From Shinisaurus crocodilurus (lineage: Eukaryota > Chordata > Lepidosauria > Squamata > Shinisauridae), in NCBI GenBank assembly GCA_021292165.1, contig CM037879.1, positions 42,927,802-42,991,801 on the forward strand: 64,000 nt of DNA, given 5' to 3'. Positions 32,127 to 44,014 of the stretch are shown here, piece after piece. Position 1 is the first letter of the stretch. Each line of letters begins with the position of its first letter. Both the position numbers and the translations under genes were made by a program. The notes below the pieces were generated by a model. It saw only the letters and a list, made by a program, of their open reading frames with translations, did no database searches and was not told the origin of the DNA.

Positions 32127-32398
32127 CCGTATTTTTCGCCCCATAAGACGCACCGGACCATAAGACTCACTTACTGTATGGTACAAAAAAAAATTAAAAA
32201 AAAAAAAATCAGCTGAGAGGCGGGGGCTTCCCCCACCCCACCCAGGAGTCCTCTGCTCTTCCGGACCAGCAGAGGAAAGTAAAAAAAAATAATAATATAT
32301 ATATATATATTTTACTATATTCACTCCATAGGACGCACAGACATTTCCACCTAGTTTTTTTGGGGGGTAAAGTGCGTCTTATGGAGCGAAAAATACGG
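32127..32398. mobile_element. TA-flanked TIR element (CCGTATTTTTCGC ends), one internal unit
   Basis: The ends CCGTATTTTTCGCCCCATAA and GGAGCGAAAAATACGG are inverted and flanked by TA (32125-32126 and 32399-32400). The interior has a single copy of the CTCAGCTGA...GGTCCGGAAGAGC unit, in opposite orientation to the three-unit copy at 8992-9559. It lies about 300 bp before MARK1 exon 4. Confidence 0.82.
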
Positions 32399-32695
32399 TA
32401 AATTGAACTTACGGTAAGTTCAATTCCATTGAAATCAAGATGAAAAGTTAGTCATGACTTAAGGTGAATCCCATTGATTTAAGTGGGAACTTAGTGCAAC
32501 TAACTTAGTCTGGATTCAACACATTATCTCTGAAAGGACAACTTACTGCAGAACATGTTTGACATCCAGGAGAGTATTTAATAACGTTTATATGAATGTT
32601 AAGTTATCTTAAAAGTTTTTACTATTGCCTTTTACAGCTGTTACTAGGATATGCCTGTATAAGAATCACTAAGTAAATTAGCTTTTTTTAAACAG

Positions 32696-32744
32696 CTGTT
32701 CCGAGAAGTACGAATAATGAAGATATTGAACCATCCGAATATTG
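32696..32744 (+). CDS. MARK1: MARK1 coding exon 4: alpha-C helix
   Basis: A 49-nt exon with acceptor AAACAG and donor GTAGGA. It encodes LFREVRIMKILNHPNI plus the first base of a valine codon. The glutamate of REVRI is the alpha-C residue expected to pair with the VAVK lysine in the active kinase. It ends in phase 1; the codon is completed by TT in the next exon. The intron before it contains the TA-flanked TIR element at 32127-32398, about 300 bp upstream of the acceptor. Confidence 0.95.
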
Positions 32745-33027
32745 GTAGGAATCTGGCATTTTTCTGATGAATTGTATTTAATTTTTTTCGTGTGTTTGTA
32801 TCTTTTTCAACTTTCTATCTAACCAGTCAATATTTAGATTTCTGACTAAGTCTTCTCAGTGCATATACAAAACCTTGCAGGTTTTACTGAATTGTCCTTT
32901 TGATTTCTAAAGAACACTCATTTCTAAAGCCATCACCACCTTGATGACTTTTTAGCAGATACTGCGGTATATAAATGTTAATAATAAATAAATAAATAAA
33001 TAAGCAAACAAAGGAGTAATAATGTTT

Positions 33028-33062
<35 letters not shown>

Positions 33063-33282
33063 TTATATTTGTGCCCCGCCTTTTTTCCTGCAAGGAACCC
33101 AAGGCGGCTTACATAATCCTCCTCCTCTCCATTTTATCCTCACAACAACCTTGTTGTAGGTTAGGCTGAGAGTCAGTGACTGGTCCAAAGTCACCCAGTG
33201 AGTTTCATGGCCGAGCAGGGACTAGAACCCGGATCTCCTGAGTCCCAGTCCAACACTCTAACCACTATGCCACACTGGCTCC
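33028..33282 (-). mobile_element. tRNA-derived SINE, minus strand, near full length
   Basis: On the minus strand the head GGAGCCAGTGTGGCATAGTG, then GGTTAGAGTG (A-box-like) and GGGTTCTAGTCCC (B-box-like), identify a tRNA-type polymerase III promoter. The body continues CACTGGGTGACTTTGGACC and GGCTTACATAATCC-type words and ends in (TAAA)n at 33028-33066. Relatives are at 37965-38172, 40480-40710 and 58676-58862. Confidence 0.75.
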
Positions 33283-33837
33283 TTCTAGAAAAGTACTAGT
33301 TAGTTGAAACTCTGTAAGTTCTCACTTAGAAGAATGTAACAGTAGAGGCTGCGGCTTGAATAGTTCTTTGGTTGCTTTGTGCAAGACCAGTGAGTCTTCA
33401 GATTGGTTTTCCAACTTTTCACATAATCATAGTCCAACAAACCAGTTTAGGAATGCCCTTAAAAATACAATCTTTCATCTTGCTCAGTAACCCTCTGTTC
33501 TAGCCATTATTGTCTTGAAAGCAGGAAAGAGTTGTTTTCCCACAAAGAAAGCATCAGTCTTTAATCCAAGTCAGCCCATGGAAGGACAGATTTGCCAGAT
33601 GTGTTTAGATTCAAACTCTGATGATGATCAAGTCCATAAATTATCATGGCTGTGCAGTTGGCCAACTCTTCACAGCTGGCAAGTCTGGTTTGCCAGGCCC
33701 AAAGCTTGTTCATAATCTGTGTTTACTCCCTCTGTTGACTTTGAGACCACTTCTCTGTGCTGATCATGAAGACCAATCACTGCTTACTGTGATTCTCAAA
33801 GCTTCTCATTATGAGAACTTCCATAATCAAGGTTATA

Positions 33838-34105
33838 ACTGCGAACTGGTATAGCATAGTGGCTAAGAGTGAGCAATATATCAGGAAGTCCCTGGTTCGA
33901 ATCTCACCTCTGCCATGAACTCACTAGGTAGCTTTAGGCAAATCACTCTCTCTCAGCTTCGGTCCCCACCCCCCACCCCACTCTGCAAAATGGGGAACAT
34001 TAATACTGACTTACATAGTGTTGTAAGGATTACAAGATGTGAACATGTGAAGCGTTTTGAACCCTTGAAAGTGCTATGCAAACACTAAGTATTATTATTA
34101 CATGA
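33838..34105 (+). mobile_element. tRNA-derived SINE (second family), + strand
   Basis: Head TATAGCATAGTGGCTAAGAG and CCTGGTTCGAATCTCACC (B box) suggest a tRNA origin. The body has AGGCAAATCACTCTCTCTCA and AATGGGGAACATTAATACTG and ends TATTATTATTA. The body differs from the SINE at 33028, so it is a separate, older family. A 5-bp-scale target duplication was not resolved. Confidence 0.6.
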
Positions 34106-34788
34106 AAATGCAATACTGATTTATCAACATGGATTTTAGATAAATCAATACCACTTTGTTGTGGAAAAACTGAGACCAGTGAATGAGAACAGGATTACCA
34201 ACTGTGTAACTTTCCCTTTCTGCTTTAGTTTCCCCCACCTTTAGAGCCCAACTTTGTGATGACAATTCTTCTGGCTGAGGAAGGCAGAACAATTTTGTTC
34301 CAGAGACAGTTATTGTTCCTGAATCGGCCAGAGGGCTTGTTGCATACAAGGTATACACATTGTTGCATATAGGGAATGCCCTTTTTTACTCCTCCTTCCA
34401 GCTGAGTGTGCTGCTTTTCCAACATGCTTAGCTCTTGTTGGCTTATTTTTAAACTCTTCAGTGACAACAATCATTTTGTTAATATACTTGATGGGCAATG
34501 TCCTTCTGGTTCTTAACAGTTGTGCTGTCTCCTTTGGCATTTAAACTTTGTCTTCAGTGGAATCAAAATGCATACCATTTCTAACCCTAGTTGCAGCAGA
34601 ACAGTGGGTGGTTTTGCTTGTAAGAATTTCATCTGTAGAAGCTAAATCTTGACTTCAGCATGGATTTCCTTTTTATTTGTGAGATGGATAAGATGCCTTA
34701 ACTTAAGAAAGAACACATTTAGCTTTGTTTTCAAATTTTCTATACTGCTTAAGTGAATGTGGTTTATTGTCATTCTTTTATCTTGCAG

Positions 34789-34854
34789 TTAAGTTATTTG
34801 AAGTTATTGAAACAGAAAAAACGTTATACTTAGTAATGGAATATGCCAGTGGAG
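34789..34854 (+). CDS. MARK1: MARK1 coding exon 5: hinge region
   Basis: A 66-nt exon with acceptor CTTGCAG and strong donor GTAAGT. It encodes [22 protein letters not shown] and one base of the next glycine. [10 protein letters not shown] is the gatekeeper/hinge segment that contacts the adenine ring. MARK1 uses LVMEY where MARK3 has LIMEY, as I recall the human proteins, which agrees with the MARK1 call. It enters and leaves in phase 1. Confidence 0.95.
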
Positions 34855-35095
34855 GTAAGTAAATATTCAGTTCTATTTTTAAGGGTTAGTTTGAAATGTA
34901 GGAGTTTGAAGGTGGAGCTGCAGCTGGGATAACGCCTGAAAATTGTGATATGCCCTTGGTATCTACTACATGACACACTACTCTATGGAATGCAGAACTG
35001 GGGGACGTTCACTCTTTTGTTGATGTAGGCTGCTTTATGGGCTGTGTCTTTTAAAAGATGGATAACAAGTCTACAGCCTAGTTTTCACCTACAGA

Positions 35096-35310
35096 CGAGT
35101 TGGTAAAGCTCAGTGGTAGAGCACATACTTTGCATGCAGAAGCTCCCAGGTTCAATCCCCTATCTGTTATCTCCAGATAGAGCTGAAAAATATCCTGGCC
35201 GAAACCCTGGAAAGCTGCTGCCAGTCGGTGTCAACAGTGCTGGGCAGCTTCCTATCTTCTGTCTGGACTGTGCCACTTCCGGCTGCAGCTGGGGACTCAC
35301 ATAATTAGAT
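35096..35310 (+). mobile_element. tRNA-derived SINE with AGCTCAGTGGTAGAGC head
   Basis: TAAAGCTCAGTGGTAGAGC is a good tRNA A box and AGGTTCAATCCCC a good B box, about 35 bp apart as in tRNAs. The downstream body, with CTGGAAAGCTGCTGCCAGTC, is non-coding. It is a SINE rather than a tRNA gene because the acceptor stem and T-arm pairing are not maintained. Confidence 0.65.
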
Positions 35311-35825
35311 GCTCCCCACAAAAAGCATTCCTACACATAGAAAGCTAGTGTGTTCTACCCTAGCCTTCTCCCTGACATAATAGCTTTTTATATGTCCGAA
35401 TGTTTTTGTTGGAGGAGAATTTCATTTTGTGAGCAGTCAGAATTGGAGGAGCTGCCAGTTGTATAAAAAAGAGAGTCCTCCCAAGCTGTGAATGGGACAG
35501 ATCATACTTGTAAATAGCCACTTGCCTGGTCAGCTGTAGTGAATAAAAATTGTCCCTTAGGATATCAGGCAGGAAAGCTTTTGATAGAAAATATTCTTTT
35601 TGTTTGATTGTTTCAGACTGACACACGTATTTGTGGGCAGGCAGGCTAGTTACAATATTTTGTAAGCTAGTCATTTTTGTGGATGTTTTTGCAAGGCTGA
35701 GGCAGATGATTTCCCCCTATAGAAGCACTTTAAAATGTCTAACTTCTATGTTGAAGAAGAATAACATAGTAGGACTAAGGGCCACTTTACTCAATCATCA
35801 GGTCACTCAAAGTTACAAAATGATT

Positions 35826-35923
35826 TACAGTGCAATCCTATACATGTATGCTCAGAAGTAGGCCCCATTGAGTTCAGTGGAACTTACTCCCAGCTAAGTG
35901 TGCATAGGATTGCAGCCTTATTC
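35826..35923. repeat. Short palindromic element of the GTGCAATCCTAT family
   Basis: Ends CAGTGCAATCCTATACATG and CATAGGATTGCAGCC are inverted, with ACTTACTCCCAGCTAAGTG toward the right arm. Related: 2628-2732, 38376-38745, 47247-47700, 56706-56816 and 63735-63855. Confidence 0.6.
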
Positions 35924-36198
35924 TCTCTGGCTTATTGATTTAAAAAAAAAAAACCTATGTGGCCAACCTTTCTTTCCAGCAAAAGTATACTCCAACTACC
36001 AATTTTAGGACTTGTTTAAAATATTTGCTCCAGTATATTATAGGAAGTAGAACCATGGGGCATACTTGAGGTGGTGAAAGACCTAAGAGTTCACTGGTGG
36101 GTTGTGGGTGATAGAATGAGTTGATATAAAATGGAGAAATTGTACATATAAGTAATCCAATATATTTTAAAGGTATTTTATTTATTAAATAATGGTAA

Positions 36199-36342
<144 letters not shown>

Positions 36343-36431
36343 TGAAATAAGTGTTATAAAGTGAATCTTGTAACCACATGGTAAATTGCCTGCCTGGTGC
36401 AAAGGTTGCAGATAGCATGCAGTGTCTAGAT

Positions 36432-36569
36432 CAGGGGTCAGCAGAAGGTAGATCTTCAGATGTTTTGGACTTCAACTTCCAGAAGCGCCCCTGCCAGCAT
36501 GGCCAATGGTCAGGAATGCTGGTAGTTGAAGTCCAAAACTTCTGGAGATCTGCTTTCTGCCCACCCCTG
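36432..36569. mobile_element. Hairpin hAT element, copy in MARK1 intron 6
   Basis: CAGGGGTCAGCAGAAGG at the left pairs with the complement ending CCACCCCTG at the right, and the two halves fold into one hairpin. Flanks GTCTAGAT and GTCGAGAT agree at 7 of 8 positions, an 8-bp hAT target duplication. Confidence 0.78.
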
Positions 36570-36577
36570 GTCGAGAT

Positions 36578-37125
36578 AGCTTGGTAGACAGAACTGGGGT
36601 GGAATCCACGGTCATGATCCATGTCAGTACCAATGACATGGAGATACATAGTTTTGAGTTCCTGGAAGTCAAATTTAGGTTGTTAGGTAGGAGGTTGAAA
36701 GCCAGGACTTTCAAGGTAACTTTCTCTGAAATGTTTACCTGTTCCATGTGCAGGACAAGCTCGACAGACAAATCTGAGAAGTCTCAATGCATGGATGAGG
36801 CAGTGCTGTACAGAGGGAGGGGTTTAGATCTGTTAGGCACTTGGGAATGTTTTGGAACAAGCCGGGCCTGCACAAAAAGGATGGGCTACACTTGAACCAG
36901 AATATAACCAGACTGGAGGATAGTCATGATATTCCTATATTCCAGTTGCTGGGGAACATGAGGGAGTATTCCTCTATTCCAGTTGCTAGGGAACATGAGG
37001 GAGGGTGCTATTGCACTCATCATGTCCTATATGTGGGCTTCCCACAGGCAGCCGGTTGGCAACTCTGTGAACAGAATGCTGGACTAGATAGACCTTTGGG
37101 CTGATTCAGCATGGCTCTTATGTTT
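36578..37125 (+). mobile_element. CR1/L3-type LINE remnant: ORF1 esterase joined to 3' UTR
   Basis: The + frame reads VMIHVSTNDMEIHSFEFLE, KFRLLGRRLKARTFKVTFSE and, after a shift, FWNKPGLHKKDGLHLNQN. These are blocks of the ORF1 SGNH-esterase (the HVGTND and DGLHLN motifs). Directly after, at about 36930, the non-coding tail begins (GTTGCTGGGGAACATGAGG to GATTCAGCATGGCTCTTATG). All of ORF2 is missing between them. A 34-bp direct duplication around TTCCAGTTGCT(G/A)GGGAACATG marks the start of the tail. Confidence 0.72.
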
Positions 37126-37471
37126 CACTTCACTTCTACAGCTTGTTGTGGTGTTCAAACCAACAAACTGTAGTTAATGTTAACTATGATTTGCTGGAAA
37201 CAATCCAACTTGAAAAAACTATGGTTTCAAACATGATGTCTGAACATGACCATTAGGTGGCCATAGACAAGTCACTTTCTCTCTCCACATCAGTCCCCCT
37301 CCTGCTATAAGGGGATCATATTGTAACAACCGTACAGGACTGTTGTAATGGTTATTCCAAGATAATTTATGTCAACATATTTTGAATGTTTTTGAAGTAT
37401 AAAAATGTGAAATATTCTTCTTAGGGCCATTTTTGTGTTTTTTCTTATTGGTGATGACGGTTGTATTTCAG

Positions 37472-37528
37472 ATTGTGTCTGCTGTGCAGTACTGTCATCA
37501 GAAGTATATTGTTCATCGTGATCTCAAG
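37472..37528 (+). CDS. MARK1: MARK1 coding exon 7: catalytic loop HRDLK
   Basis: A 57-nt exon with acceptor TATTTCAG and donor GTATGT. It encodes 19 residues, IVSAVQYCHQKYIVHRDLK. HRD carries the catalytic aspartate; the loop is completed by AENLLL in the next exon, so an intron splits the catalytic loop. QKYIVHRD, with tyrosine, is the MARK1 form as I recall it; MARK3 has arginine. Phase 0 at both ends. Confidence 0.95.
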
Positions 37529-37964
37529 GTATGTTAATTTTCTTTCCTTTAAGAATTGAAACCATGATAACAGAACAATGTATTATTATTTTTTTAATAA
37601 CATCTTATGGCTAGATTTTATATTTTCCTAATCATCTGCTCTTTCACACCAGCCTGAGATTATGATGCGCAGCATATGCTCCTGAACAGGACAGGGTGAT
37701 GTAAATGTCCGTAGCTTTTTCTCTGATTCTCGGATAATACCTGCTTCCCTGTTGATTCTGTCACGATGACATAAGCACTCAGCGGGGTCCCCTTCCTGTT
37801 CATACTGAACTTTGAGCTCCATGCCGTTTTTAATCATTAGTTTATTCACATGAACGCCTTCTGTTGTGCAATTAATACTATCTATTGATTACCTTTTATT
37901 CCTAAAGATATCTCAGTGTCTCTCTGTTACTACCCCTGAAATACATTATATATAACATGAAATA

Positions 37965-38172
37965 CATGTTACATTTATATCTTGCCTTTCCTCCAAGGAG
38001 CCCAAAGTGGCTTACATGTTCCTTCTCCTCTCCATTTTATCCTCATAACAACCCTGTGAGATGGGTTAGGCTGAGAGTCAGAGCCTGGCCCAAAGTCACC
38101 CAGTGAGCTTCATAGCAGAGTGGGGACTAGAACCTGGGTCTTCTGAGTCCCAGTCCAATACTCTAACCACTA
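37965..38172 (-). mobile_element. tRNA-derived SINE, minus strand, head-truncated
   Basis: Shares GGCTTACATGTTCC, CAACCCTGTGAGATGGGTTA and GACTAGAACCTGGGTCTTC (complement of the B box) with the SINE at 33028-33282. It ends at ACTCTAACCACTAG, so the first about 20 bases of the tRNA head are lost. Confidence 0.72.
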
Positions 38173-38375
38173 GAAGAGTGCACGTTTTTAAGGCTAAAAG
38201 AAACAAACCTTTGAAATGGACGGTAATCTTGTGGGGTAATTGTTAAATACAATGCAATTAAACCCAATTCTCAGTTGTATGTTTTATTTTTTCTAGAATC
38301 AACTGAAGAGGGAAGATATAGCAAGGAAAGGGGAGAGTCAAAGAAAACCCAACTCTCTGATTCATATAGGAATCA

Positions 38376-38745
38376 CTAAGGGTGCAATCCTGTGGTTCTC
38401 CGACCTTGTCTGGGGGGCCATAGGATCGGACGGACTGTCCCGTCCCCCCTGCAACCTTGGAAATCCTTCTTCAGTCTTTGGTTGTGGTGTGGGGGGGGGC
38501 ATTCCCAGGGGCGGTAGCAGCGACGCACCGCCGTCCTATGACAAATCTAGGCAGTGCCTCAGCCTCTCCTCGTGAGGAGAGGAAAAACATTTAGATGACT
38601 GAAATGGGCTGTCTAGATGTTTTTGAGGATGAGAAGAGCGCAGCGGCAATCCTATGCTGTGCTCCTCCTTCAATAGGATGTCCGTAATCCGCCGAGTTCG
38701 GAGGGTTACAGGCACCCACATAGGATGGGGCTGTACATCTGTTTT
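38376..38745. repeat. Palindromic element of the GTGCAATCCTAT family, long form
   Basis: The left GGGTGCAATCCTGTGG and the right CACATAGGATGGGGCTGT are imperfectly inverted. The internal AGTTCGGAGGGTTACAGG...CCGTAATCC words match the element at 47247-47700, which has the same length class. Confidence 0.5.
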
Positions 38746-39194
38746 TGCTTTGTCTATGTTCTTTTAATTCCAAAGCAGAGCACAAGCATTCGTTTTATTT
38801 CTATTTAGATTTTTATTCCACTATTCCCCAAGGTTGCAGGGAAAGCATTTTTTCAAACGCAAAAGGGGATCTTTGTTAAGCTATTAAGTCTAATACTAAT
38901 GCACAAGCTGTATTGATGTCAGTAGGATATAAGGTTGCACTCACATTGTCAGCAGAAGAGAAAATCCTACAAAATCCAAGCAAGATAAAAAGAGTTCCAG
39001 CCCTCTCCTCGCTATAAACCATGGACATTCTAAGTGTTCTCCATTCTCAGTACTGGTGATTGCTTCTTGTGTTGTACTACGTAACAAAGCATGTAGCTCT
39101 TTAAAATGACTGGTACTTTTCATAATGAATTTCTGGTGAACTTTTTATATCTTGATATTTATCTTCAATATCATCCCCCCCCCCTTTTTTTTAG

Positions 39195-39642
<448 letters not shown>

Positions 39643-39794
39643 TAATCTTTTTTCTTTCTTCCTTTGTAAATTACAGTGGAATTACTTAAAACACATAAGG
39701 AATAGCCTGCTCTTATATTTGTTCCTGGTACCTCTACCCTAACCCTAAACTTGCTACTAAGAACTACCTCACTTCTTGTTTTTTTAATTCCCCA

Positions 39795-40464
39795 TGTCGT
39801 GTCTCTCTCTCACACACACACTCCTACTCCTCTCTCTCCAGCCAGAACGTCAGGCACAGCTCACGGGTTTCTTTGTAAAGCTTTATTAGGCAAAAGCAGG
39901 GCAACTCAGGTGGTTGCAGAACAGTGTTACACAAAAGTAAAGAAATAATTCAAGACCCTATATCTGTCAGTGGGAAGTCAGGAATGACCAACAGTTGATT
40001 CTGCACTGAGGTGTTTCGTGCGTTCCCACCCTGAAACCAGACACCCCACTCCGTGTCTAGAGCGGGTCAAAAGTCTTGTTAGCCTACCGAGCAGAGCAGC
40101 GAAGAGATGTCAGTTGCTCTTGCCTACATAAGCAATGCCACTCACGAGGACCTGGCACGGAGGCTGGCTTCCCCTCCCCCATCAGGAGCTCTTCCTCCCC
40201 TCCCCCCCCGGGAGCTCTGCCTCCCCTCCCATCAGGAGTACTTTTCCCAGCTATTCTTCCCCTACACACCCCGCCTCTGACTGCAGCCTTGATGGCACAG
40301 CTGGGTCCGTGTTATCTGCAGAGAGTGGCTCCATTCCTACCTCGCCGCCTTCTTCTCCCTCCCCCTCCCCTTCTGTTTCAGAATCCATTCCCATGGAATC
40401 TGACCAGTGCTGTTTTGGATTTAGGGAGCTGGAACTTGAGGGGCTAGGAGAACTAGCCCCGACA
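39795..40464 (-). mobile_element. Probable solo LTR (retrovirus/Gypsy-like), minus strand
   Basis: Read on the minus strand, it begins TGTCGGGGCTAGTTC (40464) and ends CACGACA (39795), the TG...CA ends of an LTR. AATAAA lies at about 39882-39887, near the 3' end, as a polyadenylation signal should. Length is about 670 bp. Flanking CCCCA and CCCCC are a weak 5-bp duplication. No internal retroviral sequence is present. The Pro/Ser-rich open frames are compositional. Confidence 0.45.
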
Positions 40465-40479
40465 CCCCCTTTTCTTGTT

Positions 40480-40710
40480 AGAAGCCCGTGTGACATAGTG
40501 GTTAGAGTGGTGGGCTGGGATTTGGGAGATCCAAGTTCTAGTCTTCACTCGGCCATGGAGCTCACTGGGTGACTTTGGGCCATTCACTGACTCTCAGCCT
40601 AATGCACCTCACAGGGTTGTTCTGGGGTTAGAATGAAGAGGAGGAGGACCATGTAAGCCACCTTGGATTCCTTGCAAGAGGAAAAAATGTAATAAAAAAT
40701 GTAATAATAA
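40480..40710 (+). mobile_element. tRNA-derived SINE, + strand
   Basis: Head AGCCCGTGTGACATAGTGG, A box GGTTAGAGTG, B box AGTTCTAGTC, body CACTGGGTGACTTTGGGCC and AGCCACCTTGGATTCC, tail AATAATAA. It starts 15 bp after the LTR end. Same family as 33028-33282. Confidence 0.72.
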
Positions 40711-41509
40711 CAAGTGGCTTTGTTTTGTTGTTTTTGTTGCACATTGTTTGATGTTTATTTTAAAAAATTAAAAATCTTCCCTGTGGAAGGTACTTTTTTT
40801 GAGGAAATAATGTACACATTGGTTATTTTGTATGTGTATGATTATCACGTGACAAGCCGGCCATTTTATGGCTGAGTATATGCATCTTGGGAAATAGTGA
40901 TGTGGGAATTTTGTAATGTGGAAAGCAGATTTTTCAAATGAGGCTCTATTATTTCAAAAGGTGTTTCGGGTAATGAGTAGGATTGCAGTGTGTTTAGTCA
41001 ATTTGTTAGATTAATCTTTTAAAACCTTTCAATACAGGCAACAGATTTTTTAAAGTGTTATTCATTGTAATACAAGAACTTACAAAAACTATGGGTCTCA
41101 AGTACCATCTTAGTATGGGTAGCAGCACCATTACGTACGAGTGGATGCCTCTTCTAAGACAGCGCCTGTTGTAATTGCATGCGTGATCTTAAATGCTATT
41201 TTCTTCAGTAGTAGTTCTTTATTCATGTACATATTTATGTAGAGTTTGATTAATTGATTGATTGATTGATTCAACAAATGCATACAATTGTTCAACTAAG
41301 ATTTCTTTAATCTGGTGGCAGCCCCAGTAAATAAGTTTAGGATTGTGGTTCTAACAATCTAACATAATATTGGTCTAACTTAATATTAATGGTCTTAACA
41401 TAATATTGGTCTAACATAATGGTCTAACTTAATATTAATCTGAAGAAACAAACAGAATATGATTAAACAAATAAGACTTCAGGGTTGGAGCAAAGCAAGA
41501 ACAGCAAAT

Positions 41510-41610
41510 ATTTTATTTATTTATTTATTTATTTAATACATTTTTATGCCGCCCAATAGCCGAAGCTCTCTGTGCAGTTTACAACAGTTAATTGTTGTAA
41601 GCTGTTCATG
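41510..41610 (-). repeat. LINE 3' tail with (TTTA)n, minus strand
   Basis: (TTTA)n at 41510-41537, followed by TGCCGCCCAATAGCCGAAG and CTCTGTGCAGTTTACAA. This resembles the reverse complement of L2/SINE-type tails such as 55560-55590 (GGCTATCGGGTGG). No coding part. Confidence 0.5.
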
Positions 41611-41639
41611 AAATATAAAATCTTCCTGGGTGTCCATTG

Positions 41640-41930
41640 TTGTGTATGCAATTGTATTTAGAATTTCAAACACTGACGGTGGGTTGTTTGTTTGTGGAAC
41701 AACCCATGGTGTGCCTGATAGATGATCGGGCTCATCATGAGTTGTTTTTCCCCTCGGTCCTCCAGCTGGTATCCCAGTGTCCTTTGCGACACCTAGAACA
41801 AGGGTTGTCAGCGTGGCTTGTTACCCAAAAATAAGATACCCTGCAGGAAGCGGTCTGGGTTTGGATGGCACAGCAACCCACTGTGACTGGTTACCCACAA
41901 TGGGTTGCTGTGTCGTGTAAACCCAACTGT
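41640..41930. repeat. Diverged palindromic element of the CCTGGTTCNCA family
   Basis: Contains ACAACCCATGGTGTG near the left and CACAATGGGTTGCTGTGTCG with GTAAACCCAACTG at the right. The arms are only partly complementary. Non-coding. Confidence 0.4.
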
Positions 41931-43391
41931 CATGTTTTATCGCTTCTGAACATTCAGTGGAATGTTTAGTGGAAGGCTCTCATTTTTAGTGGAAGGTTTT
42001 CATGCTTCTGCTAAAAAATTATTTTCTGTTAAAATGCTTGTCAGTCTTAATGAAATTTAATGTAAGTTTAGTGTATCATGTGAGAAAGGTGAACTTTGGT
42101 TCTCAAAAACCTTGCTTTTGTTTTTAAGACAGCTGAGTTTTAAAATAAGCTATTTTCATATGAGTAATCTATTTGGCATCGTAGTTGATGGGATTCTTTT
42201 CATTAAAATCTTTTTATTTATGTAGCAATTGCAGCAAGGTGAAGCACCCAGTCATCTTGGTCGCTGGACTTTGTGTCTAGGAAAGATTTACTGCTTGTTA
42301 ATACCCAATAAAAGTACAACAGATGATAAAATGGTTTCAGAAGTACAATGTGTATTAGTCATCAGTGTGACCTTTCTTTCATCTTCATAGGTTTGCGTTT
42401 GCAGCTGGAGATGGTGTTCCACCAAATTAATCTCATTTAATCACTTTCCAACATAGATAACTTGAGCACTAGCTGGGAAATATACCCTGATCAGCTGTGA
42501 CTGTGCTGAATAATTCTTTTATCTGGTTGCTTGCCAGTAGAGTGTGGGGTATGAGTAGTTTCTGCTTCATTGATGTGTAGCACTCATTGTTAGACTCCTT
42601 TCTATACAATGGAATAATTAGGACCATGAGAGGTCAACTTAAGGATGTTCATATTCACATAAAGTTTGAGATGGAAGAGTCCAAAGGATACCGCTGACTA
42701 ATAATTTAATGCTTATGTTCAGGCCTGTGCTGTTCAGCTGTATTTCTAACTGCATAGCACAAACAGAGACATCAGTAGTAGGAGAACCATGGAGCATCCT
42801 AAGAATGTCATACTCAGTGTGGGGGTGATTTTAAGCACATTTCTAGCCCTTACAGCAGTGAAGATAGACTTAAAATTGTGTGGTCATTGCTTGGTGAAAT
42901 CTTAGATGCTAGAGTGGGAGAATGAGCAGCAGTCAAGTAGCAGGATTGCAGTGCCCTGCATGCCTCTCTCCATGAATAGCAGAAGCAGAATAATTTATGC
43001 AAAATGTGCCTTTTAATTTTTATTCATTCATAAAGTTCCTAAATGTTTCTAGGCTCTGTACACAGATTAAAAGCAAGACATTCTCTGCCTGCAGGCTTAT
43101 AATCTTTAAAAGAGTTAAAAGACATGACACAAAAGGAAAAAGGGATGGGAGGGAAGAGGAAAACAAGCAAACTCAGGCACGAACCACTTCTTAAAGTTAT
43201 GTGATTGTTCTTATAATAACAAGCTGGAATGGAGGCAGTCCAGGTCTCTCAGCCAAGCCAATGGAGTAGATCCTGTCCCATATTTCCCTCTGCTGCAGCA
43301 AGATGGCATGCATCATATATAAATATCCGCTTTAATTTGCATAATGTTGCAGAATCCAGCTTTGTACAGTTCTGTCTGAGCACACAGATAG
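41931..43391. other. MARK1 intron 9 sequence, nothing recognised
   Basis: No ORF, RNA gene or repeat family that I can support. Includes part of the 5.1-kb intron between exons 9 and 10. Confidence 0.45.
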
Positions 43392-43399
43392 AACTACTG

Positions 43400-44006
43400 C
43401 AGCGGTCCCCAACTTTTTCAGACCTGTGGCTGTGGGCACATTTGCGAATTTGAGAAACTGCTGTGGGCACCATTACAAAATGGCTCCCATGGAGGATGTG
43501 GCTAGTCACATAATGGCTGCCGTGGGGACCTGGCTAGTCAAAAGAGGTTGGGGGAGAGAAATAGCGAGGCTAGAGGCTGGGAGGGAAATAGCATGGCAAA
43601 GGGTTTATAGGGATGAAAAAGAGCGACGCTAGAAGTGGGGATAAGCCGTGAGGTAAAGAGGTGGAGGGGAAAGAGAAACAGCATGGCAAAGGGGTGAGTG
43701 GGAGAAGAGAGCCAGGCTTGGGGCTCGGAAGAGAGAGAAAGAAGAAGGCTAGGGATGGGGAAGGGAGAGAAATAGCAAGGAAAGGGATTGTGGCAAGGCG
43801 ATGTATAATTGCTGGAAAGTTTTATTTTCATATATAGGCATTTCATATGTATTAATTGCTATGGATATATACAAATCCATGTATGCATATTTTAAAAAAA
43901 TGGGTTTTTTAAAAAAAAAGTTTGGTGGGTGCCCACGGGTGCCACATCAGGGACCCTTCACGAGCACCATTGGAGGGCCCCGTGGGTGCCATGGATGGGA
44001 CCCCTG
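43400..44006. mobile_element. hAT element with GAGA-rich core in MARK1 intron 9
   Basis: Left end CAGCGGTCCCCAACTTTTTC and right end GGATGGGACCCCTG are diverged inverted repeats. Flanks AACTACTG (43392-43399) and AACTACTA (44007-44014) agree at 7 of 8 positions. The core has GGGAGAGAAATAGC repeated at intervals of about 50-60 bp. Confidence 0.65.
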
Positions 44007-44014
44007 AACTACTA

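Noticed and set aside
35096..35170. Candidate tRNA gene with good A and B boxes
   Set aside because: Stem pairing is not maintained and a SINE body follows, so it is called a tRNA-derived SINE.
39733..39752. CTACCCTAACCCTAAAC, resembling telomeric CCCTAA repeats
   Set aside because: Only two units; too short to be an interstitial telomere.
40076..40572. Pro/Ser-rich ORFs of 120-145 codons
   Set aside because: They sit in the C/T-rich body of the probable LTR. Composition explains the lack of stops.
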